From Candidatus Jettenia sp. AMX2 (lineage in GTDB: Bacteria; Planctomycetota; Brocadiia; Brocadiales; Brocadiaceae), in contig CP129469.1 of assembly GCA_030583665.1 (NCBI GenBank), positions 1,851,043 through 1,915,042 on the forward strand: 64,000 bases of DNA, read 5' to 3'. A model generated the notes under the pieces. It had not been told where the DNA came from. It worked only from the letters and a program-made list of their open reading frames with translations, and did no database searches. This document shows, one piece after another, positions 54,622 through 64,000 of the stretch. The stretch's first letter is position 1. Each line of letters begins with the position of its first letter. The position numbers were made by a program, and so were the translations under genes.

Positions 54622-56104
54622 TTAAAAATATTGTTTAATACCCCAGAAAGCAGAACTCTTACGAAATGCTTCGTCAAGATCAATTTCGACAATAATACCC
54701 CATTGATATTCTGGAATCCAATACCATGTACCCAAGACTGGTATACCACGATAATCCGGATAACCCGAAGCATCATAACCTTCGCTTCCAAACAGACATT
54801 CCGCGATCCCCTTTGTTAATCTTCCCGATTTAGGATCAATCCCCTTCAGTTCAAGAGCAGTCCTGTTTTTTATCATCCCATCCCTTTTCAGATCAATAAG
54901 AAATCTCGACTCAGTAATAAAAAATCCTTCTGAATTGACAAGATACGATTCTCCGCTCTCACCAATCTCTACATTTTGCATGAGTTTGTTAAGTTCTGCC
55001 ACATCAATTCTCAAAACGACTACCCCTGCAAACACACCATCGTTTTGTATCATGGCAGACATAAACAATGTTGGTACATTACGTTCTGTCTTACCAAATT
55101 CATTTACGATCGGTGTTGTTGATGGTTTAACATCCCCGGCAAAAATACCGTGTTTTTTCGCTTCTCTAAAATAATCTTCTCCGGAAACATTCATTCCTAC
55201 CAGATTTTTTTCTGTAGACAACCTTATTATTCCGTCAGCATCACAAATAAACACGCCTTTATATCCGTATTCATCCCGAAAATATTCCAAATAATTCAGC
55301 GCATTAATAAATTCATTGACAGATGTCACTCCTTTTGTATACTGAATCGTTTGAGGTTTAGCAGCAATTGCCTTAGCATTATTCTTATGCCCTCCCATGT
55401 GCATTTTTAGCAAATTAACCTGATGGTGCATAAATCCCCGTAAATTTTTAATGGTAGTCTCCTGGAAAAACTTCCGGATCTCATCGCATGCCTCATCCAC
55501 ATTAATTTCTGCAATCAGACCCCAGTTATAATCCGGCATCCATTTCCAGTAACCAATTACACTAATCCCCCGATAATCGAGATATCCTGTATCGTTGTAT
55601 CCTTCCCCCTCTTTCAGGCATTGCCTGGTCGCCAAGGTCAGATTCCCTGTCCTGGGATTTACCATTTTCAATTCTAAAGTTGCCCTTTTCTTTATAAGGC
55701 CTCTTTTTTTAAGATCGTCAGTAAACCGGGAATCTGTTATCAGAAAGCCGTCTCTGTTAATTAAATAAATCTCTCCTGTATCCGTTGCTTTCATTATAAT
55801 GATAAATATTTTTCAGATACGTAAGATATTCAAGCGGCTTTGAAAAATCAGGTTCTTTGTTTTTCTGGATTGTTGTACCACAATAAGTATGAAGATTATG
55901 GGCAGTAACCTTTATATCCCTCTTCTTCGCATCTATCCAATCCTTAACGACATCCGCTTGTTTTCGTGTAATTCCTCTTAAATCCCTGATAATGCCTTCT
56001 CTTATTATCGAGAAGGTATCAGGGAATGATATTTTCACTGAAAATGCTGAAAACAGGAAAAATGTGCCGAATACTACTGCGAGAGATTTAGTTGGCTTGA
56101 ACAT
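54622..56104 (-). pseudogene. broken double-Cache sensor protein
   Basis: Two reading frames join here. The first (56104-55757, signal start MFKPTKSLAVVFGTFFLFSA, then a helix like the one opening the second unit) runs out of frame at NESNGYRRDLFN. The second starts in the overlap at about 55794 and holds the end of one Cache-like unit and all of a second. Comparing the two units, about 90 residues from the middle of unit 1 are missing, so a deletion of roughly 270 bases fused the halves out of frame. The C-terminal signalling part is absent too (ends KSSAFWGIKQYF). It once sensed a small molecule outside the cytoplasm. Confidence 0.65.
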
Positions 56105-56376
56105 TGCAGGTCCTCCTTATGATGAGAGATAAGGTACTTAGGGCCTCTATTCGCATAAGATTTACCTACTACACCAATCTGTAAAGCTTAAGAGTAAAGA
56201 GGTATACCTGGCATTATGTAATTTATGTGATTTACATTGAAAAACACGCCTAGTACTATTTATCTGTGGTTATTATACCCTATTTTTTGGATATTTCAAA
56301 ATATCGTTCCATTTTTAAATGAATGCAAAGAACCAACAGATGCTCATCATTGTCAACATAGTCACCTTTGTAGAAA

Positions 56377-57729
56377 TTAAGAGCAATCCTTCCCTGTTCC
56401 CTTTCTTCTATACAACTCAAGATGTTTTCTTATGGTTTTATCATAACCGTTATCCGTAGGCCTGTAATATTCTCTGTTCAGAAGTTCTTCCGGCATATAC
56501 TGTTGTTTTACATATCCGCCGTAATTATGCGGATATTGATACCCCTTACCGTATCCAAGGCCTTTCATCAGTTGTGTAGGTGCGTTACGGATATGAAGCG
56601 GTACTGCCAGGGCACCTTTTTCCCTGGCATCTTTCAATGCCTCTAAATATGCCAGGTAAGAGGCATTACTTTTGGGTGCACACGCAAGATACGTAACACA
56701 GTGAGCCAAGGGTATCCATCCTTCCGGTAATCCTACAAAATCAAACGCATCTTTAGCTGCAACCGCCAGCTGGAGTGCAAAGGGGTCTGCATTCCCTATA
56801 TCTTCTGAAGCAAAAATAATCATACGCCTTGCAATGAAAAGAGGGTCTTCGCCTGCTTCCAGCATGCGTGCCAACCAATAGAGGGCTGCATCAGGATCAC
56901 TCCCTCGCATTGATTTAATAAAGGCTGAAATAACATTGTAATGTTCTTCACCACCTTTATCATACAGAAGTGTCTTCCGCTGCATAGCCTCCTGAGCAGC
57001 TTCCAGGGATACTATCAGTTTCCCCTCTTTATCGGGTTTAATAAGCATTACTATGGTTTCCAGGGTATTTAAGGCGATTCTGGCATCCCCTTGGGAAAAG
57101 TGTGCAATAAAATCAAGGACACCGGGTTGGATTTCTATTCTCAGATGGCCGAATCCCCTTTCCTTATCCGACAAGGCATTCAGTATAATAGTTTTAAGAT
57201 GATCACTGGTAAGATGTTCCAGCACCAGCACTTTACAGCGGGATAAGAGAGGGGCGTTAATTTCAAAAGAAGGGTTTTCTGTCGTTGCACCAATAAGAGT
57301 AATCGTGCCGTCTTCCACATGATGTAAAAATGCATCCTGCTGGGCCTTGTTAAATCTGTGGATCTCATCCACAAAGAGAATCGTTTTCTTCCCGGAGTCA
57401 TTAAGGTAGTACTTGGCTTCCTCAATAACCTCACGAATATCTTTAACACCGGATAATACCGCAGAAAACGAAATGAAATGGGCATCCATTGCCCTCGCAA
57501 TAATAAAAGCAAGTGTCGTTTTCCCTACACCCGGTGGTCCCCAGAAGATCAGGGATATTGGCTCCCTGACCTCTACAAGCCTTTGCAGTATTTTACCAGG
57601 TCCAACAAGATGTTCCTGTCCTACAAACTCTTTCAGATTTCCGGGTCTCATCCGGTCAGAGAGGGGATGTTTTCCCTGAGTATCTTTATTTACAGAAAAT
57701 AAATCTTTTTCAGGTCTTTTACCAGCCAA
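56377..57729 (-). CDS. rarA: RarA/MgsA-type replication-associated recombination ATPase
   Basis: A 450-residue AAA+ protein: PLSDRMRPGNLKEFVGQEHL at the start, Walker A FWGPPGVGKTTLAFIIARAM, Walker B ILFVDEIHRFNKAQQDAFLH, sensor GATTENPSFEINAPLLSRC, then the C-terminal tetramerisation part with YWLARMLEAGEDPLFIARRM. It acts at stalled forks. Length is normal. Confidence 0.96.
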   Translation of the reverse strand: MAGKRPEKDLFSVNKDTQGKHPLSDRMRPGNLKEFVGQEHLVGPGKILQRLVEVREPISLIFWGPPGVGKTTLAFIIARAMDAHFISFSAVLSGVKDIREVIEEAKYYLNDSGKKTILFVDEIHRFNKAQQDAFLHHVEDGTITLIGATTENPSFEINAPLLSRCKVLVLEHLTSDHLKTIILNALSDKERGFGHLRIEIQPGVLDFIAHFSQGDARIALNTLETIVMLIKPDKEGKLIVSLEAAQEAMQRKTLLYDKGGEEHYNVISAFIKSMRGSDPDAALYWLARMLEAGEDPLFIARRMIIFASEDIGNADPFALQLAVAAKDAFDFVGLPEGWIPLAHCVTYLACAPKSNASYLAYLEALKDAREKGALAVPLHIRNAPTQLMKGLGYGKGYQYPHNYGGYVKQQYMPEELLNREYYRPTDNGYDKTIRKHLELYRRKGTGKDCS

Positions 57730-57911
57730 ACGATATTCCCTTATAATTACCTCAATCCGGCGCTAAAGGAAGAAATTGCTTTACTTGCCATCCGTAATAA
57801 CATTTCTCAACGGTTATTGCGAGGAACAAGGCGAAGAAACAAGCTTAATATTCTCCGGAACGGGATGGAAACGATTATTTCCTCTTGTTGTTTTTGTCTT
57901 TCCGGTGCATA

Positions 57912-58559
57912 TTACTTTTTCGGCACCTTTTCCCAATCAGCCAGGAACTTCCTGATCCCATCATCTGTAAGGGGGTGCTGAACAAGCAGATCAAAAACAT
58001 GAAATGGTATTGTAGCAACATCTGCACCCATAAGTGCTGCATCGCGTACATGAATGGGGTTGCGGATGCTGGCTACAATAATCTTTGTTTTAAAACCATA
58101 GTTATCATACATTGCGCGAATTTCCTGAATAAGATCCATTCCCTCCTGTCCCCTGTCATCGAGCCTGCCAACAAACGGACTCACATAAGTACCACCGGCT
58201 TTTGCAACCAGGAGGGCCTGATTGGCAGAAAAGCAAAGGGTCACATTTGTTTTAATCCCTTCATCAGACAATAATTTCACTGCCTTCAATCCTGCTTTCG
58301 TTAAAGGGATTTTCACAACAATGTTTTCAGCTATTTTGGCCAATTCATGCGCTTCCTTGACCATTTCTTCTGTATCAAGACTCACGACCTCGGCACTAAC
58401 AGGACCTTTCACAATGGAACAGATTTCCTCTATTGTTTCACGAAAAGGCCGGCCTGTCCTGGCTATCAATGAAGGGTTGGTCGTCACTCCGTCCAATATG
58501 CCAAGACTATGCGCTTCACGAATCTCTTTCACATCCGCAGTATCAATAAAAAATTTCAT
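57912..58559 (-). CDS. tal: transaldolase (small, TalC-type)
   Basis: A 215-residue class I aldolase: [40 protein letters not shown] (Schiff-base Lys) and [13 protein letters not shown]. The residues at the two positions that separate fructose-6-phosphate aldolase from transaldolase are Glu (VSAEVVS) and Phe (SPFVG), which fits transaldolase of the pentose-phosphate pathway. It follows holA by 49 bases on the same strand. Confidence 0.9.
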   Translation of the reverse strand: MKFFIDTADVKEIREAHSLGILDGVTTNPSLIARTGRPFRETIEEICSIVKGPVSAEVVSLDTEEMVKEAHELAKIAENIVVKIPLTKAGLKAVKLLSDEGIKTNVTLCFSANQALLVAKAGGTYVSPFVGRLDDRGQEGMDLIQEIRAMYDNYGFKTKIIVASIRNPIHVRDAALMGADVATIPFHVFDLLVQHPLTDDGIRKFLADWEKVPKK

Positions 58560-58608
58560 CCTCTTTTATTTCCTTTCTTCATGTTGTTCTTTGTTTTTCA
58601 GATAACCT

Positions 58609-59586
58609 TTACACACACAGCTTGTACACCAGTATTTCCAGCAGCAAATGTGCGTTGAAAGAACTCGTTTTACTCTTTACATCCATCTCCAGTAACAGTG
58701 CATATTTTTTCATAAGATCATCCGGTGTAAAAAGTTTAACCTGTTCAAAAAAACGCTTTGCAAAAAAAGGAATTACCTGCAGTTCCCGCGCAATTTCTGA
58801 TGCTTCTCTGCCCTGTAATAACATTTGCTTCGCTCTCCAGAGCCGTTTTATCTGCCAGGCCAACAAACTGATAATCTTTACCGAATCTTCACCGTGCACC
58901 AGCATTTGGTTGAGAATCTTTAGCGCGGATGCCGTATCTCTTTGTGCAACTGAGTCAGTTAATTCAAACACCGTACGGTTTCTGTCTATGCCTACAAGGG
59001 CCTCTACATCCTTTTCATCAATAGTTGTCCTTTCGCCGAGGTAAATGGATAATTTTTCGAGGTGTTTATCAAGTATCGCTAAACTGTTGCCCACATTTTC
59101 AGCGATTATTTGAGCAGCCTTCACGGTAATGGTTTTCTTATAATATTTTGCACGGGTGCTTATCCAGCCTGGCAACTGTTGATCCTTTATTTTTTTACAT
59201 TCAACCAGTACGCCAACCTTATCAACAATGGTTGCCAATTTTGTTCTTTTATCAAATTTATTACAGATAAGAATAAGATTGGAATGGCTTGCGGGGGTAA
59301 GTAAATAGTTTTCTATAATTTGTCTGTTTTTTTCAACAAAGACATCAGCCTTTTCCACCAGCACCACCTTGTTCCTGCCGGCAAAAAATGGCACGGTTCT
59401 TAATTCGTCAAATATTGCTCCCCCTGAAGTTTCATTCCCTTCAAATTCAATTAAGGATATGCCGGGAACGGCATCTTTAAGTAAAGAAGCCTTTAAGGCC
59501 GAAAGGGATTCATGGATAAAAAATTCCTCGTCCCCAAAGAATATATAGATTGGATATATCTTATCTTTTAGCTTTTGAATATCCAT
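58609..59586 (-). CDS. holA: DNA polymerase III delta subunit
   Basis: A 325-residue clamp-loader subunit: IYIFFGDEEFFIHESLSALK at the start, TVPFFAGRNKVVLVEKADVF, and the C-terminal helical part with RDTASALKILNQMLVHGEDS and ISLLAWQIKRLWRAKQMLLQ. It opens the beta clamp. Length is usual. Confidence 0.92.
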   Translation of the reverse strand: MDIQKLKDKIYPIYIFFGDEEFFIHESLSALKASLLKDAVPGISLIEFEGNETSGGAIFDELRTVPFFAGRNKVVLVEKADVFVEKNRQIIENYLLTPASHSNLILICNKFDKRTKLATIVDKVGVLVECKKIKDQQLPGWISTRAKYYKKTITVKAAQIIAENVGNSLAILDKHLEKLSIYLGERTTIDEKDVEALVGIDRNRTVFELTDSVAQRDTASALKILNQMLVHGEDSVKIISLLAWQIKRLWRAKQMLLQGREASEIARELQVIPFFAKRFFEQVKLFTPDDLMKKYALLLEMDVKSKTSSFNAHLLLEILVYKLCV

Positions 59587-59604
59587 ATGTTTTCATACAT
59601 TTGG

Positions 59605-60150
59605 CTATTTAATTTTCTGTGCGATCCCTGCTACCAGAAAGTAAACTTCATCTGCCTCTTCTGCAAGAATTTGATTTGTACGGCCAGCAATATCACGAAA
59701 CAGACGTGAAAGAATATTCTCCGGTACAATGCCAAGCCCTATTTCATTGGACACCATAACAACATCTGCCCTCGATTTACGGCATGCCTTCGCAAGTATT
59801 GTAATTTCATCACAAATCTGTTTCTGCTTTAGTTTCAGATCATTCGTGTTGGTAATTATTTCATCCTGTAAAAGCATATTTGTTATATACAACGTTATGC
59901 AATCAATGCAGATTAAATCTATATTTCCGGGCATATCCAGTACCACCTTATCTGCATGGTAAGGAGACTCTATAGTCTTCCAGTTGGAAGGCCGCCTGCT
60001 TTGGTGCATCCTGATCCGGTCAAGCATCTCATCATCTTTCGCTTCTGCAGTTGCTATATAGGCTATATTTTTATATCTCATGGCGAGTCCCTCTGCAAAA
60101 GCAGATTTGCCGCTGCGTGCTCCGCCAAGGATAAAGGTAATTTTAGCCAT
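59605..60150 (-). CDS. cobU: adenosylcobinamide kinase/guanylyltransferase
   Basis: A 181-residue bifunctional enzyme: Walker A FILGGARSGKSAFAEGLA, YIATAEAKDDEMLDRIRMHQ followed by SRRPSNWKTIE, and VMVSNEIGLGIVPENILSRL are CobU landmarks. It activates cobinamide for CobS. Last of the cobS-cobU pair, 33 bases after cobS. Confidence 0.95.
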   Translation of the reverse strand: MAKITFILGGARSGKSAFAEGLAMRYKNIAYIATAEAKDDEMLDRIRMHQSRRPSNWKTIESPYHADKVVLDMPGNIDLICIDCITLYITNMLLQDEIITNTNDLKLKQKQICDEITILAKACRKSRADVVMVSNEIGLGIVPENILSRLFRDIAGRTNQILAEEADEVYFLVAGIAQKIK

Positions 60151-60183
60151 AGGAGTTCAGGTTAACAATAAAATAGAAAGAAA

Positions 60184-60999
60184 TTATCTATTGACCAGTA
60201 AAAGACATAACAGGAACAAGAGTTCAAGGATTTCATTGGTAGCGCCTAATGTATCACCTGTCATGCCGTTAATCTTCTTTTTCATATACCAAATCCAGAG
60301 AAGGGTAAAAGCGCTGATTATTGCAAAGATCATCAGCCCGCTCACATGGTAAAACATAAACAAAAAGCATAACAGAAATAGTGATGCACAAATCACCTGT
60401 TTTACCGTTGCTGCTTTTACAATAACCCCCCCTGTTCCTGATTCATTTCTGGCATACATGGATAACCCGGCGGCATAGATTTGTCCCCATCTGCCGACAA
60501 CAGGCATTATCAATAATGCAATACAGGTATTCACCAATTCAGACGGGACAAGCGAAGGTGTATGCTGTGCAACAATCGGAAACAATACTCCGTTACCAAT
60601 AGTACAGGTTTTACCAATGCTGAGTAAACTGACATATCTTAGCCCAAGCAGGCAAATGAGCCCGGTAGCTCCGAAACTGCCAATCCGGCTATCCCTCATT
60701 ATTTCCAATCGTTTTTCTCTGTTATAGCCCCCCCAAATACCATCACAGGTATCAGCATATCCATCAAGATGAAGTGCTCCGGTTATGATAATATAGATAA
60801 TGATAACCAGGGCATATACTATAAGAGCAGGAAACAGAAAATAAAACAGTACACAGGCCGCAGATAAAAAAACCCCTATACATAAACCTGCAACCGGAAA
60901 CCAAAAAACTATAGGACCGGTTTCATCCGGTTTTATCTTATCTTCTTTATCAATGGGGATAACGGTTAAGAATTTGAGCACCCAGAGAAAATTATTCAT
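60184..60999 (-). CDS. cobS: adenosylcobinamide-GDP ribazoletransferase (cobalamin synthase)
   Basis: A roughly 272-residue membrane enzyme joining adenosylcobinamide-GDP and ribazole. FLTVIPI near the start, GALHLDGYADTCDGIWGGYN followed by REKRLEIMRDSRIGSFG (the conserved D-G-x-A-D-x-x-D-G and R-D-S-x-x-G motifs), and five or more hydrophobic segments. The ATG at 60999 is chosen because a strong promoter lies just upstream; open codons continue to 61137 but would cover that promoter. Confidence 0.93.
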   Translation of the reverse strand: MNNFLWVLKFLTVIPIDKEDKIKPDETGPIVFWFPVAGLCIGVFLSAACVLFYFLFPALIVYALVIIIYIIITGALHLDGYADTCDGIWGGYNREKRLEIMRDSRIGSFGATGLICLLGLRYVSLLSIGKTCTIGNGVLFPIVAQHTPSLVPSELVNTCIALLIMPVVGRWGQIYAAGLSMYARNESGTGGVIVKAATVKQVICASLFLLCFLFMFYHVSGLMIFAIISAFTLLWIWYMKKKINGMTGDTLGATNEILELLFLLCLLLVNR

Positions 61000-61009
61000 T
61001 GTATGAATG

Positions 61010-61038
61010 AGATTATTACTTTTGAGAAAAACTGTCAA
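61010..61038 (-). promoter_or_regulatory. cobS promoter, leaderless
   Basis: Read leftward: TTGACA (61038-61033), 17-base spacer, TAATCT (61015-61010). Only 10 bases separate the -10 from the ATG at 60999, so the transcript should begin within a few bases of the start codon. No B12 riboswitch is seen between it and the gene. Confidence 0.6.
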
Positions 61039-61538
61039 TAAGAATCCTTTTTTTAGTTTGTTTTCTTTGGTATACTCTATACAAAAATGAGGATATTTAA
61101 TAACTCCCGATTGAATGCCTGTCCGGAGAGGCTCCATTGGATATTGGTTAAAAACAAAGCGAGATGAAACCTGAAAATAGCAAGTCAGGGAATGAAAACT
61201 AATCGGGGAGAAGGTATTTCATAAACTCGTTCTTATACTATGGACATAACAATAGCAGGCAAGCAGGAAGGTGGCCTGGGATAAACACTCTTGCAATCTG
61301 TTTTTAGTGACAGCGACAGTTTTGTGTATTCCTGTTTCAAGAAGAGTTCTGCCGGGGTGAGTGCGTACGATATAACCGGATATCTTCTCTGCCTTGTCCG
61401 GGTTTTAAGGAATTCGCATGCCCCCAATACGGGCGCAGTATCTGCAGGTAATTTGGGACACAATAGTAGCAAAATCCTCATGAAGATTTCTGTACACTTA
61501 AATTAAAATTCTGGAAATACTGTCTGACAACAGCCATT
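61039..61538. other. gene-free region before the Cys-rich anchored protein
   Basis: Short frames exist on both strands but none has family similarity, an SD or a sensible composition. I see no riboswitch consensus. A promoter for the rightward gene at 61539 should lie in 61480-61538, without a good consensus. Confidence 0.35.
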
Positions 61539-61955
61539 ATGACAAAAAAATTCTGGATTGGAATACTTATTGTTACAACACTTGCGCTGATAGGAGTTTT
61601 ATACCAAAAATTCCTGAAAAACCCCCAGTGTGCTTATGATGGTTCCCCCATCACACCCATTTATGAAGTTGATATTATCCAGAAAGATAACACAATAAAA
61701 AAATTCTGTTCCATTTACTGCGCAAATCACTGGTTCAGTCAGAATGTGCAACTCGTTGACCATGTATTGGTCACCGATGAGATCAGGGGGAATAAGATTA
61801 ATTCGTACATGGCATATTTTGTAGAAAGCGAACTGATAACAAACAAGACGAACAATAACCGGATACATGTCTTTCAGCAGCGGCAGGATGCGCTAACCCA
61901 TGCAGAAAAATTCCACGGAACGATGACAGACGATCCGTTTACTGTTGATGAATGA
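61539..61955 (+). CDS. membrane-anchored NosL/TRASH-like metal-binding protein
   Basis: A 138-residue protein with an N-terminal membrane anchor (FWIGILIVTTLALIGVLY) and a soluble domain with three Cys: NPQCAYDGSPITPIYEVDII and KKFCSIYCANHWF. The C-x-x-x-C-A-x-x-W-F pattern recalls NosL and TRASH-type metal (copper) chaperones. C-terminal half with HVFQQRQDALTHAEKFHG is conserved-looking. Stands alone. Role inferred only from the Cys pattern. Confidence 0.6.
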   Translation: MTKKFWIGILIVTTLALIGVLYQKFLKNPQCAYDGSPITPIYEVDIIQKDNTIKKFCSIYCANHWFSQNVQLVDHVLVTDEIRGNKINSYMAYFVESELITNKTNNNRIHVFQQRQDALTHAEKFHGTMTDDPFTVDE

Positions 61956-62247
61956 AAAACCCTTTAATCATGCCACCCCTTCGGGATAATATCACCTTTT
62001 TTTTTCTGGCATTAGTAAGAATTTGATTGCGGTTCGCTGCGTTAGGATTTATTTTTGGTGGGCAGGGCCCACCCTTATATGTTATGGCCAGATATCCCCC
62101 TCCCTTGATGGAAGGTGTTAGGAGAGGGTGATCAGCCTTTTTCCCTCCCACCTGACCTCCCTCATCATGAGATAGGAACACCGGGTTTAGAATTCTTATA
62201 CATTAAATTAAGTAATTGAGGAGGATAAACACTCTATCCATACCTGT
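61956..62247. repeat. intergenic region with dispersed repeats
   Basis: No gene is seen. It contains CACCCCTTCGGGATAATATC near 61975, GGTGGGCAGGGCCCACCC near 62055 and a CCCTCCCTTGATGG ... GGAGAGGGTGATCA ... CCCTCCCACCTGACCTCC element (62098-62172) related to 15478-15595. Confidence 0.55.
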
Positions 62248-63816
62248 TTAACATTGGCTCCCCCGCTCTTTTAGCAATTTATATTCAATGCTATCCACAA
62301 GGGCATGCCAGCTCGCATCAATCAGGTTTTCTGATACCCCGACGGTATTCCAGATATCTTTCTCATCCTGCGATTCAATGTTTACCCTTACTTTAGCCGC
62401 TGTCCCCTTCCGTGGATTAATTACCCGCACCTTATAGTCAACAAGCTTCATGCCCTTTAATGAAGGATAAAACCTGTCCAGCGCCTTGCGCAGGGCAGAG
62501 TCAAGGGCATTCACAGGGCCTTCGCCTTCACTTGCACAAAGTTCCTGGATGCCGTCTACCTTTATCTTAACCGTTGCCTCGGTTACCGGCAATCCTTTCT
62601 CCCTTTTTTCAACAATCACCCGAAACCCCTGTAAGTCAAAGAAAGGCTTGTACTGACCGGCTTTCTTTTTCACCAGCAATTCAAAAGATGCCTCTGCTGA
62701 TTCGAACTGATACCCTTCATTCTCAAGGTTTTGAACTTCGTTAAGGATAGACCGCATAAATTCCGTGTCATGGGTTAGATTAAACTTCTCTACCTTTGCA
62801 AGAATCGTAGAACTGCCGGAGAGTTCTGAAATCAGTATCTTTCTTTCATTACCAACAGATTCCGGCGGGATATGTTCATAGGTACATCTGTTCTTCTGAA
62901 CAGCATTGACATGCAATCCGCCTTTATGAGCAAAGGCACTTGTCCCTACAAAAGGCTGGTTAGGACGAAGAAGCAGATTGGCCGTCTCATAAACATACCT
63001 GGATACCTCGGTAAGTTTTCTGAGCTTGTTTTCGCCTAAACAATGATACCCCTTTTTCAGAACGAGATTGGGAATAACGGTACATAAATCTGCATTTCCG
63101 CAGCGTTCTCCAAACCCGTTAATTGTCCCCTGTACCTGTTTGACACCCTGGTCCACAGCTGCGAGGGTATTTGCCACCGCCAGATCTCCGTCGTTATGGA
63201 CGTGAATACCCAGCGTCACGTTTATTTTCTGCCTGACATCTACAACGACCCCGCCAATTTCTGCAGGTAAACTCCCCCCATTGGTATCACATAACACAAT
63301 AACATCAGCGCCGGACGACTGTGCTGTCTCTAATACTTTCAGGGCATATTCACGGTTCCTCTTGTATGCATCAAAGAAATGTTCAGCATCAAACATAACC
63401 TCCCGGTTTTTGGATTTAAGATATGAAATGGTATCGGCAACCATCCTGAGGTTCTCATCAAGTGTAACCTTTAATACATCTGTTACATGAAAATCACAAC
63501 TCTTACCGACAATGGTAACTACAGGCGTATCTGCAAGCAGTAGTGCCAGTACGCCCTTGTCATCCCCGATACGCTTATGTGCCCTCCGGGTACTGCCGAA
63601 TGATGCAATCTTGGCATGTTGTAATTTTAATGATTTAACCTCAATGAAGTATGATTCATCCTTGGGATTGGCCAGAGGATACCCGCCTTCGATATAATCC
63701 ACCCCTAAATCATCTAACTTCGAGGTAATGAGTAACTTGTCCTGCAGTGAAAAGGAAATCCCTTCGGACTGGCTGCCATCACGAAGGGTAGTATCGTAAA
63801 TGAAGATTTTATTCAT
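62248..63816 (-). CDS. cimA: (R)-citramalate synthase (CimA-type)
   Basis: A 522-residue DRE-TIM metallolyase: YDTTLRDGSQSEGISFSLQD at the start, GGYPLANPKD, HVHNDGDLAVANTLAAVDQG followed by VKQVQGTINGFGERCGNADL, and FAHKGGLHVNAVQKN, then the C-terminal LeuA-type regulatory domain. This long form makes citramalate from pyruvate and acetyl-CoA in isoleucine synthesis; homocitrate/isopropylmalate synthase relatives are less similar. A promoter sits immediately upstream. Confidence 0.93.
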   Translation of the reverse strand: MNKIFIYDTTLRDGSQSEGISFSLQDKLLITSKLDDLGVDYIEGGYPLANPKDESYFIEVKSLKLQHAKIASFGSTRRAHKRIGDDKGVLALLLADTPVVTIVGKSCDFHVTDVLKVTLDENLRMVADTISYLKSKNREVMFDAEHFFDAYKRNREYALKVLETAQSSGADVIVLCDTNGGSLPAEIGGVVVDVRQKINVTLGIHVHNDGDLAVANTLAAVDQGVKQVQGTINGFGERCGNADLCTVIPNLVLKKGYHCLGENKLRKLTEVSRYVYETANLLLRPNQPFVGTSAFAHKGGLHVNAVQKNRCTYEHIPPESVGNERKILISELSGSSTILAKVEKFNLTHDTEFMRSILNEVQNLENEGYQFESAEASFELLVKKKAGQYKPFFDLQGFRVIVEKREKGLPVTEATVKIKVDGIQELCASEGEGPVNALDSALRKALDRFYPSLKGMKLVDYKVRVINPRKGTAAKVRVNIESQDEKDIWNTVGVSENLIDASWHALVDSIEYKLLKERGSQC

Positions 63817-63825
63817 AATTTCAAA

Positions 63826-63854
63826 ATGGTATCAATGGTCTTACAGCTTGTCAA
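63826..63854 (-). promoter_or_regulatory. cimA promoter, leaderless
   Basis: Read leftward: TTGACA (63854-63849), 17-base spacer, TACCAT (63831-63826); the ATG at 63816 is 9 bases further. The predicted transcript has almost no 5' leader and no SD is visible. Confidence 0.6.
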
Positions 63855-64000
63855 GATGAAAAGAGGGAGACCCTTATCTCATTATATCTCATTAAAACAG
63901 GGGCGAAATAGTTACCGGAATTAAATTACCTTGAAAGACTTGCAATTGCTGATAGAATAAATAGACTTTAAAAATTTCAGAAACCATAAACACAAAACAT

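Noticed and set aside
57912-58559. Fructose-6-phosphate aldolase
   Set aside because: The discriminating residues are Glu and Phe, as in transaldolase.
61000-61300. Cobalamin riboswitch before cobS
   Set aside because: I looked for the B12-box and core helices and found none; the promoter sits only 10 bases before the ATG, leaving no room.
61233-61506. Opposing open frames of 71-82 codons upstream of the Cys-rich protein
   Set aside because: No SD, family likeness or sensible composition; each is likely chance.

Overview
The window reads as chromosome from a Gram-negative-type, moderately AT-rich bacterium. Menaquinone is made by the futalosine route (mqnA, mqnC). There is an Mla lipid-transport system, a flotillin-like FloA, HflKC, an SBBP-repeat secreted protein and many dispersed short repeats with group II intron and toxin-antitoxin debris. 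This mix recalls the anammox planctomycetes (Brocadiales). That is an inference from overall gene content; no diagnostic anammox gene (hydrazine synthase or dehydrogenase) is present.

About 1-12 kb is accessory and heavily rearranged. It starts with a secreted two-domain multicopper oxidase, then a decayed group II intron, broken DUF4160 and DUF4258 toxin-type genes beside surviving partners, a PIN toxin/antitoxin pair between two about 240-bp direct repeats, an Mrr-type type IV restriction enzyme and two copies of a 0.75-kb segment. The intact copy of that segment belongs to a probable operon (leftward): hydroxylaminobenzene-mutase-like membrane protein, nitroreductase-like protein and an 83-residue protein. 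Next come a PqqD-like protein with a 53-residue peptide gene and a transglutaminase-like lipoprotein.

About 12-18.5 kb (leftward) holds genes that fit D-glutamate/N-acetyl-amino-acid catabolism: a GcvH-like protein whose lipoyl-lysine position is Glu, a DUF1611 protein (DgcN-like), an enolase-superfamily epimerase (DgcA-like), an M20 amidohydrolase and CstA. About 18.7-28.5 kb holds a GIY-YIG protein, mutS, floA, tRNA-Leu(CAA), hflK/hflC and small metabolic enzymes. A 1355-residue, 14-repeat SBBP protein follows, then debris of a DNA methyltransferase and a DUF559 protein.

About 34-50 kb (rightward) holds gpmA, a MidA-type methyltransferase, a mini-ferritin, the E1-alpha/E1-beta/E2 genes of a pyruvate-dehydrogenase-type complex, lipB, a PI3/4-kinase-like gene, lipA, mqnA-mqnC and mlaE-F-D-C-A. 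The E2, LipB and LipA genes supply and lipoylate the same complex.

About 50-64 kb holds a phosphoesterase, cobK, a DUF362 protein, an L-2-hydroxyglutarate oxidase-like gene, a broken double-Cache sensor, rarA, transaldolase, holA, cobU, cobS, a small Cys-rich anchored protein and cimA. Several genes have a near-consensus promoter ending only a few bases before the start codon, suggesting leaderless transcripts.
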